The translations under genes were made by a program, and so were the position numbers. DNA of 35,492 bases from Deltaproteobacteria bacterium (GTDB lineage: Bacteria > Desulfobacterota > Desulfobacteria > Desulfobacterales > QNYZ01), in assembly GCA_003973265.1 (NCBI GenBank), contig QNYZ01000107.1, forward strand, positions 1 through 35,492, read 5' to 3'. Of the stretch, positions 1-7,586 are shown piece by piece. The first letter of the stretch is position 1, and each line of letters opens with the position of its first letter. The notes below the pieces were generated by a model. It worked only from the letters and a program-made list of their open reading frames with translations. It was not told where the DNA came from and ran no database searches.

Positions 1-303
1 TTTATTATTTAAAGTTATTTCAATAGGTTACACTGTTTACGGAAAATAACTTTGCGAAAAAATATATTCGGAAAATGCGGTGACCCACGGTTGATATACC
101 TTTATTTCTTCAGCGAGAATTGCTGTCTGTACATGGCCGGCCCGGAATACAACAATGAACCCCGGCGCAGGTAAGGGGGGGACCGGGTTTGACCTGGGCG
201 ATGGGCGTTTTGCGTAAAGAGGGGGTTTCATTTCCAATAATTGTGTAATATGGTCATCAACGTTTCGGGCAGTGTAACCTTTAAGGCGCAACGGAGCCAA
301 AGG
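1..303. other. Upstream intergenic region
   Basis: About 300 bases before the first gene. The first 60 bases are AT-rich and the rest is GC-rich with a run of seven G residues near 175-181. I see no convincing promoter, RNA gene or conserved small reading frame. A minus-strand open frame across 37-300 has low-complexity proline-rich translation with no recognisable motif and is treated as chance. The promoter for the following two-gene operon presumably lies here but cannot be placed with confidence. Confidence 0.4.
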
Positions 304-996
304 ATGACGGATTCAACCTATCTTCACCCGACGGCCATAATCGACAGTGATCATCCCCGGATTCAGGAACGGGCCCGTTCCCTGACCCGTGGGGCGGCCA
401 ATGATCCGACGGCCCAGGCGATTGCATTGTATTACTGGGTGCGGGATAAGATTCGGTATGACCCCTATACACCGTTTCACAAGGCCGAGCATTATCGTGC
501 CAGTATTATAATGAAAAACGGCAATGGGTTCTGCATCCCCAAAGCATCGCTGCTGTGCGCCCTTGGCCGGGCCTGCCATATTCCAACCCGGGTCGGGTTT
601 GCCACGGTGCGTAATCACATGGCGACCCGGCAGTTGATCGACATGCTTGGTACCGACCTTTTTTCCTGGCACGGGTTTGTCGAGTTCTATCTGGGGAATC
701 GATGGGTGAAAGCGACGCCGACCTTTAATATTGAGTTGTGCAAGAAGTTTAATGTCCAGCCACTGGACTTCAACGGTAAGGACGATTCGATTTTTCAACA
801 GTACAATTCCGATCGGCAGCAGTTTATGGAATATGTGGCGTTTCTCGGCGTTTTTGCGGATATCCCGGTGGATGATATCGTGGCGGGCTGGAAGAAGACA
901 TATGGTAAAAAGCGGGTCGATCAATGGATTGACGCGCAGGAGCGAAGCGGTGGGAATCTCGGGCGTAATTTTATTAAAGAGGAACCTGTTGAATGA
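304..996 (+). CDS. Transglutaminase-like (papain-fold) protein
   Basis: A 230-aa protein of the transglutaminase-like superfamily. The family signature is visible: an early AIALYYWVRDKIRYDP segment, then GNGFCIPKASLLCALGRACHIPTRVGFA with the catalytic-type Cys, then SWHGFVEFYLGNRWVKATPTFN carrying the His and the Asp-equivalent position (here Thr-Pro-Thr follows the Trp-Val-Lys). The ATG at 304 is chosen because GGAG lies about eight bases upstream; an in-frame upstream start at 241 would add 21 unlike residues. No signal peptide or membrane segment is seen, so it is probably cytoplasmic. Bacterial relatives are usually uncharacterised and may act as proteases or amidases rather than cross-linking enzymes. 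Its stop overlaps the start of the next gene by four bases (ATGA), so the two are translationally coupled. Confidence 0.85.
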   Translation: MTDSTYLHPTAIIDSDHPRIQERARSLTRGAANDPTAQAIALYYWVRDKIRYDPYTPFHKAEHYRASIIMKNGNGFCIPKASLLCALGRACHIPTRVGFATVRNHMATRQLIDMLGTDLFSWHGFVEFYLGNRWVKATPTFNIELCKKFNVQPLDFNGKDDSIFQQYNSDRQQFMEYVAFLGVFADIPVDDIVAGWKKTYGKKRVDQWIDAQERSGGNLGRNFIKEEPVE

Positions 997-1883
997 AGAA
1001 AAAGAATAATAAAATCGGACGTAACGATCCCTGTCCCTGTGGCAGCGGGAAAAAATTTAAAAAATGCTGCGGCACAAAGAAGCGGAAAACAACCGGGGAC
1101 GACAGCTCGTTGTATGCCCGGCAGCATAATATTCAATTGAAGACGCCGGCTGATGTGGCCATGATGCGCCGGGCGGGAGAACTGGCGCTGAAGACCCTGG
1201 ATGAAGTCGAAGCAATCATTCGGCCCGGAATCACCACCGATGATATCAACACCCTGGTGCATGAATACACCCTTGCCCATCATGCCGTGCCCGCGCCCTT
1301 GAATTATCGGGGAAGTTATCCCAAAAGCGTATGCGTCTCGGTCAATGAAGTGATTTGTCACGGCATCCCGGGGCCCCGTGTATTAAATGACGGTGATATT
1401 GTTAATGTCGATGTCACGCCGATTCTGGACGGGTATTATGCCGATGTGAATAAGATGTTTTTTGTGGGCAGACCGGGGCCGGATGCGAAAAAAATTGTTG
1501 ACGTAACCCGGCAGTGTCTGAAAGAGGGGATCGACATGGTTCGCCCGGGCAATACCATCGGTGATATCGGCTGGGCGATCCAACGATACGCGGAAAGCCA
1601 GGGATGCTCCGTGGTAAGAGAATTCGTCGGGCACGGTGTCGGTTTCGACTTTCACGAACCGCCCCAGATCCCCCATTTTGGCCGGAGAGGTGAGGGCCTT
1701 ACAATGGTTCCCGGTATGGTGTTTACCATCGAGCCCATGATCAACCTGGGTAAACGGCACCTGAAGATTTTAGACGATCAGTGGACAGCCATTACCGCGG
1801 ACGGTTCTCTGTCGGCTCAGTTTGAACAAACCCTTCTGGTCACCGAAACCGGTGTGGAAAGCCTGACACCGTTCGAGTTGTAA
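993..1883 (+). CDS. map: Methionine aminopeptidase with N-terminal SEC-C motif
   Basis: A 296-aa type I methionine aminopeptidase, which removes the initiator methionine from nascent proteins. Residues 1-30 carry a SEC-C metal-binding knuckle (NDPCPCGSGKKFKKCC), an extension found on a subset of these enzymes and proposed to help zinc binding or ribosome docking. The catalytic pita-bread domain follows, with the metal ligands in order: VDVTPILDGYYADVN (two Asp), FVGHGVG (His), FTIEPMI (Glu) and QFEQTLLVT (Glu). The first ATG overlaps the stop of the preceding transglutaminase gene. Ten bases after the stop begins a tandem G-rich repeat tract. Function is confident; the role of the SEC-C part is taken from family knowledge. 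Confidence 0.95.
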   Translation: MKKKNNKIGRNDPCPCGSGKKFKKCCGTKKRKTTGDDSSLYARQHNIQLKTPADVAMMRRAGELALKTLDEVEAIIRPGITTDDINTLVHEYTLAHHAVPAPLNYRGSYPKSVCVSVNEVICHGIPGPRVLNDGDIVNVDVTPILDGYYADVNKMFFVGRPGPDAKKIVDVTRQCLKEGIDMVRPGNTIGDIGWAIQRYAESQGCSVVREFVGHGVGFDFHEPPQIPHFGRRGEGLTMVPGMVFTIEPMINLGKRHLKILDDQWTAITADGSLSAQFEQTLLVTETGVESLTPFEL

Positions 1884-1892
1884 GGGGGGATA

Positions 1893-1978
1893 GGGTTGGT
1901 TGGGTTGGTTGGGTTGGTTGGGTTGATTGGGTTGAGTTGGGTTGAGTTGGGTTGATTGGGTTGAGTTGGGTTCGTTGA
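1893..1978 (+). repeat. Tandem GGGTTGRTT-type repeat tract, left arm
   Basis: Nine-base units GGGTTGGTT three times, then GGGTTGATT, GGGTTGAGTT twice, GGGTTGATT, GGGTTGAGTT and a degenerate end. The tract starts ten bases after the map stop codon. Its first 34 bases (1893-1926) are an exact reverse complement of 2542-2575. The G3 runs separated by six bases could form G-quadruplexes in the map transcript, and the two arms could pair across the HAD gene. Confidence 0.9.
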
Positions 1979-2037
1979 GTTTGTTGGGCCTGCTGGGTGA
2001 ATTGCGTTTGTGGTCTTCATTGCGTTGGAGAGCATTT

Positions 2038-2508
2038 ATGATCAAAATAGAAATTCCCGGATTCGGAAAACTGGTGCTTGCCCATGTCGTGTTCGATTAC
2101 AATGGAACGCTGGCCGTTGATGGCGAAGTGATTGCCGGCGTCAAAACGGCCCTGCGGTCCCTGGCCGATCGGCTGACCATCCATATCCTGACAGCCGATA
2201 CGTTCGGCAAAGTCAAATCCCGGTTGTCGGATCTGCCCTGCGAAATATCGATTCTGCCGCCGGGTGAGCAGGATGTCGGGAAACGGGAATTTATTCAATC
2301 GCTGGGTGCGGAAAAAACCGTGGCCATGGGAAACGGCCGCAACGACCGGCTGATGCTTCAGGCAGCCGCCCTGGGCATTGCCGTCATCCTCGGTGAAGGG
2401 GCCAGCGCCCAGACCCTTTCCATGGCGGACGTGGTGTGCACCGATATCCTCGATGCGCTGGCACTTCTGGAAAATCCTCTGCGCCTGGTGGCAACCCTGC
2501 GATCATAG
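2038..2508 (+). CDS. Small HAD-superfamily phosphatase / soluble P-type-ATPase-like protein
   Basis: A 156-aa HAD hydrolase without a cap domain. Motif I is VVFDYNGTLA: the nucleophile Asp is present but the second position has Asn rather than the usual acid-base Asp. Motif II is the Thr of HILTADTFG, motif III the Lys near VGKREFI, and motif IV MGNGRNDRLML. This pattern resembles soluble relatives of P-type ATPase domains, which are weak phosphatases of unknown substrate. The ATG at 2038 is preferred over an open extension to 1942, because the extension simply translates the repeat tract (WVDWVELG-like). The gene sits exactly between the two inverted repeat tracts and converges on polA. Confidence 0.75.
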   Translation: MIKIEIPGFGKLVLAHVVFDYNGTLAVDGEVIAGVKTALRSLADRLTIHILTADTFGKVKSRLSDLPCEISILPPGEQDVGKREFIQSLGAEKTVAMGNGRNDRLMLQAAALGIAVILGEGASAQTLSMADVVCTDILDALALLENPLRLVATLRS

Positions 2509-2527
2509 CGCCGTGTAACAGACGAAA

Positions 2528-2605
2528 TTACCCAACCCAACTCAACCCAACCAACCCAACCAACCCAACCAACCCAACAAACCCAACGAACCCAATCAAC
2601 CCAAT
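2528..2605 (-). repeat. Tandem GGGTTGRTT-type repeat tract, right arm (inverted)
   Basis: On the minus strand this reads GGGTTGATT, GGGTTCGTT, GGGTTTGTT, GGGTTGGTT three times, GGGTTGAGTT and a degenerate end. It begins about 14 bases after the polA stop on the polA coding strand, so the G-rich strand is again the mRNA-like strand of the gene it follows. Positions 2542-2575 are the perfect complement of 1893-1926. Confidence 0.9.
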
Positions 2606-2618
2606 TCACCCGCAAACC

Positions 2619-5315
2619 CTAGTGCGCTTCCGCCCAGTTTTTTCCCACGGCCAGATTCACTTTCAACGGTACCTTAAGATCCCACACCCCTTCCATGATC
2701 GACGTAACCAGCGACCTGGCCTGTTCCAGCTCATCGGGCGGGACTTCAAAGACAATTTCATCGTGCACCGACAGGAGCATGGCCGTTTTTAACCCTTGCC
2801 GCTGCAGTTCGTTTTCGGTTTGAATCATGGCCAGCTTAATCAGATCGGCGGCACTTCCCTGAATGGGTGTGTTTACGGCGGTGCGTTCGGCAAAACTGCG
2901 GATATTCCGGTTGCGGCTGTCGATTTCCGGCAGCAATCGTATTCGTCCCAGCAGGGTTTCGGTCTGGCGGGTCGAGCGGACCGTGGCGATGGTGTCATCG
3001 ATAAATTGTTTGACGCCGCGATAGCGGGCAAAGTAGTTGTCGATATACGTGGCCGCCATCTTGTTGGTGATTTTCAATTCTTTGGCCAGACTGAAGGCGC
3101 CCATGCCGTAAATAATTCCGAAATTGATCACCTTGGCCTGGCTGCGGAGCTCACTGGTCACGGCTTCCGGGGGTACATGAAAGACCTCCGAGGCCGTACG
3201 GCGATGGATATCTTCGTTGTTCAAAAAGGAAGAAATGAGAATCTCGTCGTCGGAACAATGGGCCAGCAATCGCAGTTCTATCTGGGAATAATCCGCTGAT
3301 AAGAAAACCCATCCTTCTTTCGGTACAAACGCACTGCGGATCTGCCGCCCCTCTTCGGAACGTATGGGAATATTCTGCAGATTTGGATCCGAACTGGAAA
3401 GCCGTCCGGTGGCCGTCACGGTTTGATTGTAAGACGTATGGATACGTCCTGTTTCCGGATGGACGAGATCGATGAGGGCATCGGTATAGGTGGATTTTAA
3501 TTTACTCAAGGTCCGATATCGTAAAACCAGATTCGGTACGGGGTGGCGATCCGAAAGGGCGGTCAATACTTCCACATCGGTTGAATATCCGGTTCTTTTG
3601 CGGGTTTTTTTCTGAAAGGGCAGGTTTAGTTTTTCAAAAAGAATCCGGCCCAGTTGCTGGGAGGATTTGATATTAAACGATTCCCCCGCCTCCCTGTGAA
3701 TTTTTATCTCAAGTGATTGAAGTTCCCTTTGAAAGGTATCGGAAAGTGTCAACAGCTGTCGCCGATCAACGCACACCCCCCTCATTTCCATCCGCCGGAG
3801 AACATCAATCAAAGGGATTTCCACCGTTTCAAAAAGCGAAACCAGCCCCAACTCTTTCAGGCGGGGTTCTAAAATATTTTTAGCCATCAGGGTTACGTCC
3901 GCATCTTCACAGGCATACGGGGTGGCCCGTTCAAGGTCGACGGATTTAAATCCGGCCCCGGATTTATCTTTCCCCACCACTTCCTTATAGGTAATGGTTT
4001 TATGGTTTAAATAATCCATGGCGATCTGGTCGAGGTTATGGGCGCGTTTGGACGGATTGATCAGGTAGGAAGCTACCATCGTGTCGAACACGACGCCGTT
4101 GAGGCGGATGCCATGCCGCTGCAGTACTGTCCAGTCGTATTTGATGTTCTGGCCGATTTTACCAATTCCGGGGTCTTCCAGGATCGGTTTGAGCCGCTGA
4201 ATCACACGGGAAAGGGGCAGTTGTTCGGGGGCATCCGGGTAATCGTGTCCACAGGGAATATAAAACGCTTCATCTGGCGCGAGGGCAACCGATACGCCCA
4301 CCAGCTCGGCGGCCATGGGGTTGATTGATGTGGTTTCCGTATCAAGGGCGAAAACAGATGCTTTTTCCATCTGACCTATCAGATGATCAAGGGCGGATTC
4401 ATCAAGAATAGCGGTATATTTTTTTTTGACGGGAGGGGCTGATTCCGTGAACTGCTGCTGCAATTGCCTGAATTCCAGTTCCTGAAACAGATCACCCAGG
4501 GCTTTTCTATTCGGCGAAGGGATGCGATACGTTTCTACCTGAAACGGTAAATCGACCGTTGTATCAATCGTCACCAGCTGTTTGCTCAAAAAGGCCTGAT
4601 CCTTGAATTTCAACAGGTTTGCATACAGCTTTTTCTTTGATTTGAGCGTATCAATTTCTTCGTAAAGCTGCTCCATGCTGGTATGGGCCTGAATGAGTTT
4701 TTGCGCGGTTTTGGGCCCGATCCCGGGAACGCCGGGGATATTGTCGGCCGTATCTCCCGATAATCCCATCATGTCGATGATTTGTGTCGGTTTCAGCCCG
4801 AAATCCCTCTGGATCGTATGGATATCAATCGTTTTTTCTTTCATGGGATCCCATAAGGTCGTTTTTTCGGTGACGATCTGCATAAAATCCTTGTCGCCGG
4901 TCACCATGACCACTGAAAAACCGTTTTTTTCCGCCTGCCGGGCCACGGTACCGATGAGGTCATCGGCTTCGAATCCGGGCATTTCAAGGATGGGTAAATT
5001 AAAGCCGGCGGTAACTTTTTTAATATACGGAATCTGGGGAACCATGTCTTCCGGCATGGGGGGGCGGTTGGCCTTGTAAGCATCGTATAGTTGATGACGA
5101 AATGTGGGGCCTTTGGCATCAAAAAACATCACCGCGTATCGGGGCGACCGTTCGTCGATGAATTTGATCAGCATGCGGGTGAACCCGAAAATGGCGTTGG
5201 TGGGAAATCCCCTGGAATTGGACAGGTTGCGGATGGCGTGATACGCACGGTAGATATACGCCGTCCCGTCGATGAGATAAAGGGTCTGATCGTTTTCGTT
5301 TGACGTGTGATTCAT
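2619..5315 (-). CDS. polA: DNA polymerase I
   Basis: A full-length 898-aa family A polymerase used in repair and Okazaki fragment processing. Residues 1 to about 290 are the 5' nuclease (LIDGTAYIYRAYHAI, VTGDKDFMQIV, GVPGIGPKTAQKLI). About 305-490 is the 3'-5' exonuclease; FALDTETTSINPM retains the Asp and Glu metal ligands, so proofreading looks intact. About 520-898 is the polymerase: motif A SADYSQIELRLLAH, motif B RSQAKVINFGIIYGMGAF, motif C LLSVHDEIVFE. It is monocistronic, is divergent from a small cysteine-rich gene, and ends next to the right repeat arm. The start ATG at 5315 precedes a typical N-terminus; its ribosome-binding site is weak. Confidence 0.97.
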   Translation of the reverse strand: MNHTSNENDQTLYLIDGTAYIYRAYHAIRNLSNSRGFPTNAIFGFTRMLIKFIDERSPRYAVMFFDAKGPTFRHQLYDAYKANRPPMPEDMVPQIPYIKKVTAGFNLPILEMPGFEADDLIGTVARQAEKNGFSVVMVTGDKDFMQIVTEKTTLWDPMKEKTIDIHTIQRDFGLKPTQIIDMMGLSGDTADNIPGVPGIGPKTAQKLIQAHTSMEQLYEEIDTLKSKKKLYANLLKFKDQAFLSKQLVTIDTTVDLPFQVETYRIPSPNRKALGDLFQELEFRQLQQQFTESAPPVKKKYTAILDESALDHLIGQMEKASVFALDTETTSINPMAAELVGVSVALAPDEAFYIPCGHDYPDAPEQLPLSRVIQRLKPILEDPGIGKIGQNIKYDWTVLQRHGIRLNGVVFDTMVASYLINPSKRAHNLDQIAMDYLNHKTITYKEVVGKDKSGAGFKSVDLERATPYACEDADVTLMAKNILEPRLKELGLVSLFETVEIPLIDVLRRMEMRGVCVDRRQLLTLSDTFQRELQSLEIKIHREAGESFNIKSSQQLGRILFEKLNLPFQKKTRKRTGYSTDVEVLTALSDRHPVPNLVLRYRTLSKLKSTYTDALIDLVHPETGRIHTSYNQTVTATGRLSSSDPNLQNIPIRSEEGRQIRSAFVPKEGWVFLSADYSQIELRLLAHCSDDEILISSFLNNEDIHRRTASEVFHVPPEAVTSELRSQAKVINFGIIYGMGAFSLAKELKITNKMAATYIDNYFARYRGVKQFIDDTIATVRSTRQTETLLGRIRLLPEIDSRNRNIRSFAERTAVNTPIQGSAADLIKLAMIQTENELQRQGLKTAMLLSVHDEIVFEVPPDELEQARSLVTSIMEGVWDLKVPLKVNLAVGKNWAEAH

Positions 5316-5330
5316 GTTCGTCTCGTTTCA

Positions 5331-5359
5331 TTGACAATTAGCATCGGGGCAGATATTTT
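5331..5359 (+). promoter_or_regulatory. Sigma-70-type promoter for the cysteine-rich gene at 5452
   Basis: TTGACA at 5331-5336, a 17-base spacer and TATTTT at 5354-5359 (four of six matches to the -10 consensus). It faces away from polA and would give a leader of about 85 bases before the ATG at 5452. Confidence 0.5.
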
Positions 5360-5451
5360 TTACCGCTCATGGAGATGGCGTTGCAACACGGACACATGAG
5401 CCGTAAATGTCGAATATAACCAGTCGCTCTGGCTGATTTGAAAGGATATAA

Positions 5452-5688
5452 ATGCAGACCGGTGATAATCCACAACACGCTGTTCGCAGGCCCGGCCGCA
5501 GGCAACGGCGGAAAAAGGCGATCGAATGCCATTGCTGCCATCAGACCTTTTCGTTTTGCTGGCAGTGCCGGTGCGGGTTTGCCATCTGCCAGGCCTGTAT
5601 GTATGAAAATGAATGGGGAATGACCTGTAATGGGATCACCTGGCAATGTCCGGATTGCGGGGCACAAAATGGCCTGGGAAATCAGTAA
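5452..5688 (+). CDS. Small cysteine-rich zinc-ribbon protein
   Basis: A 78-aa protein with a basic N-terminus (RRPGRRQRRKK) and a cysteine-dense core: CHCC, then CWQCRCGFAICQAC, then a single Cys, and finally CPDC near the end. The spacing suggests at least two zinc or iron-sulfur sites. The ATG at 5452 is preceded by AAAGGA at a normal distance. The conserved-looking Trp and Asn residues (ENEWGM, NGITW) suggest a folded domain and not a chance frame. I do not recognise a named family or function. It converges on the next minus-strand gene with only five bases between the stop codons. Confidence 0.7.
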   Translation: MQTGDNPQHAVRRPGRRQRRKKAIECHCCHQTFSFCWQCRCGFAICQACMYENEWGMTCNGITWQCPDCGAQNGLGNQ

Positions 5689-5693
5689 GCGTT

Positions 5694-6077
5694 TTAATCG
5701 TCAGGGGCAGACGCATCAACGTTAGATGCGAGCCCGCATACATTGCAGCACCCGTCCGGGCCAATGGTACCGATACAGCTTTCATCCCGGCAGAGCGTCC
5801 GGTCGTCCCAGTCGGGTACCGTATCCGTTTCGTTTTCGGTTGCCCCGCCCATATCATCGGAATCGATTTCGGCGATTTCATCTTCGGCCGCTGCCGGTGC
5901 GGGTTCCTGGTTTTTTCCGGTTGTACCGGCCGGGGCCGCCGTTTTTCCATCCAGTGACAGCCCGCACTCCCGACAATATCCATCCGGCCCGATCGTACCG
6001 ATGCAGCTTTCATCCGGGCAAAGAATCCGGTGATCCCAGTTATCACCATCAGGGATATTCTGATTGTCGTCTAACAT
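5694..6077 (-). CDS. Protein with two tandem GTIGPDG zinc-ribbon modules
   Basis: A 127-aa acidic protein with the same module at both ends: a Asp/Arg-rich lead (WDHRILC or WDDRTLC), then C-x4-C-IGTIGPDG-x-C-x2-CG. Each module has four cysteines, consistent with one metal site. The linker (about residues 45-85) is rich in Ala, Pro, Glu and Asp and is probably disordered. The module duplication is clear in the sequence; the function is not known to me. It may bind nucleic acid or a partner protein through paired ribbons. It is followed upstream (towards 6315) by another small gene 10 bases away, so the two probably share a transcript. Confidence 0.75.
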   Translation of the reverse strand: MLDDNQNIPDGDNWDHRILCPDESCIGTIGPDGYCRECGLSLDGKTAAPAGTTGKNQEPAPAAAEDEIAEIDSDDMGGATENETDTVPDWDDRTLCRDESCIGTIGPDGCCNVCGLASNVDASAPDD

Positions 6078-6087
6078 GCTGATCCTT

Positions 6088-6315
6088 TTATTTTTTCTTT
6101 ATGTGGCGGCTTAACTTTCCTGGTTTCTTTTTTTCAGAGGCGGGCGGTTCCGGTTCCGGCGTATCTTCCTGTGCGGTTTTGATGGTCTCGTTTACGGCCT
6201 GATAGATCATTTTAAAGTTTTCCGGAAACATTACCGGTGAGATTCGGCCCATTTCGATAAATTTCACTGTGATCTCTTTGGCGGTTCTTAAAATGGTTTC
6301 ATCCAGAGAACCCAT
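6088..6315 (-). CDS. Small conserved hypothetical protein
   Basis: A 75-aa protein: a predicted helical N-terminal two thirds (TAKEITVKFIEMGRISPVMFPENFKM style heptads) and a Pro/Glu-rich then Lys-rich tail ending RHIKKK. No cysteines and no membrane segment. The start is the ATG at 6315 with GAGGC upstream. It is the first gene of a probable two-gene transcript with the tandem zinc-ribbon gene. No function can be assigned; the basic tail may contact nucleic acid, which is only a guess. Confidence 0.6.
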   Translation of the reverse strand: MGSLDETILRTAKEITVKFIEMGRISPVMFPENFKMIYQAVNETIKTAQEDTPEPEPPASEKKKPGKLSRHIKKK

Positions 6316-6351
6316 ACAATGCCTCGTATCTATATTATTAATAATTTTGAA

Positions 6352-6380
6352 CTGTTAACAAATAATAATCTCATTGTCAA
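6352..6380 (-). promoter_or_regulatory. Possible sigma-70 promoter for the 6315-5694 genes
   Basis: On the minus strand TTGACA (6380-6375), a 17-base spacer and TAACAG (6357-6352). The -35 box is perfect and the -10 box is poor. The surrounding sequence is very AT-rich, which fits a promoter. Confidence 0.35.
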
Positions 6381-6590
6381 TCCCCTTTTAGAGAGCGGAA
6401 AACGGCTCGTTCAAACGATTTGTTTCACAGCACGGGTTTAAGCCGCCGGTTTTAAGGGGTTACAGGGTTGCCGCTGACATTGATGATCAGGTATCCGCGA
6501 TCCGGTTCAGATATCTGTCACCGGTCGATTAACGGCCGGGGGGATCACCTCCGAGATGACTGCTGAATACGACCGGGATACGGCGGCCGT

Positions 6591-7586
6591 TTAATCGATA
6601 GCGGTCATACCGGATTCGGAAAAGTACCGGTCGATGAGCGGCAGGGCCTCCGATCGGGTACGGATTCGTTTAATTGTTTCGCGGAACCGGGCGTTGTGGG
6701 GCAGTCCCTTAACGAACCGTCCCAGTCGGCTGCGCATCATCCGGCAGGCCACGGTCTCGCCGTAATAAGCGATCGAGGCATCGAGGTATTGGATCATTAT
6801 TCTTTGCCGATCCTGGAGGTCAACCTGTTTTGGCATCCGGCCGGCAAGCGCCTGAAGCGCCTGGGAGAAAATCCAGGGATGACCAATGGCGGTTCGACCG
6901 ATCATCACGCCGTCACAGGCCGTTTGGCGGAACATCTCGATCACATCGTCGGGGCGTTCGATATCCCCGTTGCCTACCACCGGGATTCTGACGGTCTGTT
7001 TGATCCGCCCAATGAGCGGCCAGTCGGCCCGGCCGCCAAACCCCTGGGTCGCCGTGCGGGGATGAACGGCAATGGCATCCACCCCGCTCTCCTCTGCCAT
7101 GCGGGCAATGGCAATGGCCTGGTCGCCGGAGCGATCCCAGCCGCTGCGGATTTTAATCGTCAGCGGAATCGATATGGCTTCCCGGACAGCGGCCAGGATT
7201 GCTTTGGCCCGGTCCGGGGTCCGCATTAATGCCGCGCCGGAACCTGTTTTCACGACCTTGCGGACGGAACACCCGAAATTAATATCGAGGATATCCGCGC
7301 CCGCATCGGCCACGATTCGGGCTGCATCCGCCATGATGGCCGGATCCGCACCGAAGATCTGTATGGAAAGCGGTTTTTCGGCTTCGTCACTGTTAAGCAT
7401 CCGAAAAGTTTTTGCCGATTGATGCAGCAGGCCGTTGGCGCTGATCATTTCCGAGCAAACCAGGCCGCAGCCGGCATTTTTGACGATGAGCCGAAAGGGG
7501 AGGTCGGTGATACCGGCCAGGGGTGCCATGATGAGCGGGTTGGCCAGCTTGACCTTTCCGATTTTGAGAATCGGGCCGGTGGTCAT
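6591..7586 (-). CDS. dusB: tRNA-dihydrouridine synthase, DusB-like
   Basis: A 331-aa FMN enzyme that reduces uridine to dihydrouridine in tRNA. The N-terminus KVKLANPLIMAPLAGITDLPFR is typical of the family, followed by ICSEMISA-like and SIQIFG strands, then ILDINFGCSVRKVVKTGSGAALM, which holds the catalytic cysteine (family consensus GCP; here GCS). FMN-binding loops IPVVGNGDI and GVMIGRTAIGHPWIF are present. The ATG at 7586 is chosen because it overlaps the TGA of the upstream DUF1848 gene (ATGA); an upstream in-frame start at 7622 would lie inside that gene. It is the last gene of a three-gene operon. Confidence 0.92.
   Translation of the reverse strand: MTTGPILKIGKVKLANPLIMAPLAGITDLPFRLIVKNAGCGLVCSEMISANGLLHQSAKTFRMLNSDEAEKPLSIQIFGADPAIMADAARIVADAGADILDINFGCSVRKVVKTGSGAALMRTPDRAKAILAAVREAISIPLTIKIRSGWDRSGDQAIAIARMAEESGVDAIAVHPRTATQGFGGRADWPLIGRIKQTVRIPVVGNGDIERPDDVIEMFRQTACDGVMIGRTAIGHPWIFSQALQALAGRMPKQVDLQDRQRIMIQYLDASIAYYGETVACRMMRSRLGRFVKGLPHNARFRETIKRIRTRSEALPLIDRYFSESGMTAID

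Noticed and set aside
313..924. A 203-codon open frame antisense to the transglutaminase gene
   Set aside because: It mirrors a well-supported gene in a GC-rich region and shows no domain motifs.
1942..2037. N-terminal extension of the HAD protein through the repeat tract
   Set aside because: The extra residues are a translation of the tandem repeat, and the ATG at 2038 starts directly before the conserved domain.
1893..2605. The repeat tracts as a CRISPR array or insertion-sequence ends
   Set aside because: Units are contiguous without unique spacers, there is no transposase and no target-site duplication is visible.
5365..5401. GCTCATG and CATGAGC dyad in the leader of the cysteine-rich gene, considered as a riboswitch stem
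   Set aside because: Only seven base pairs with a 23-base loop and no conserved core; not enough to call a regulatory RNA.
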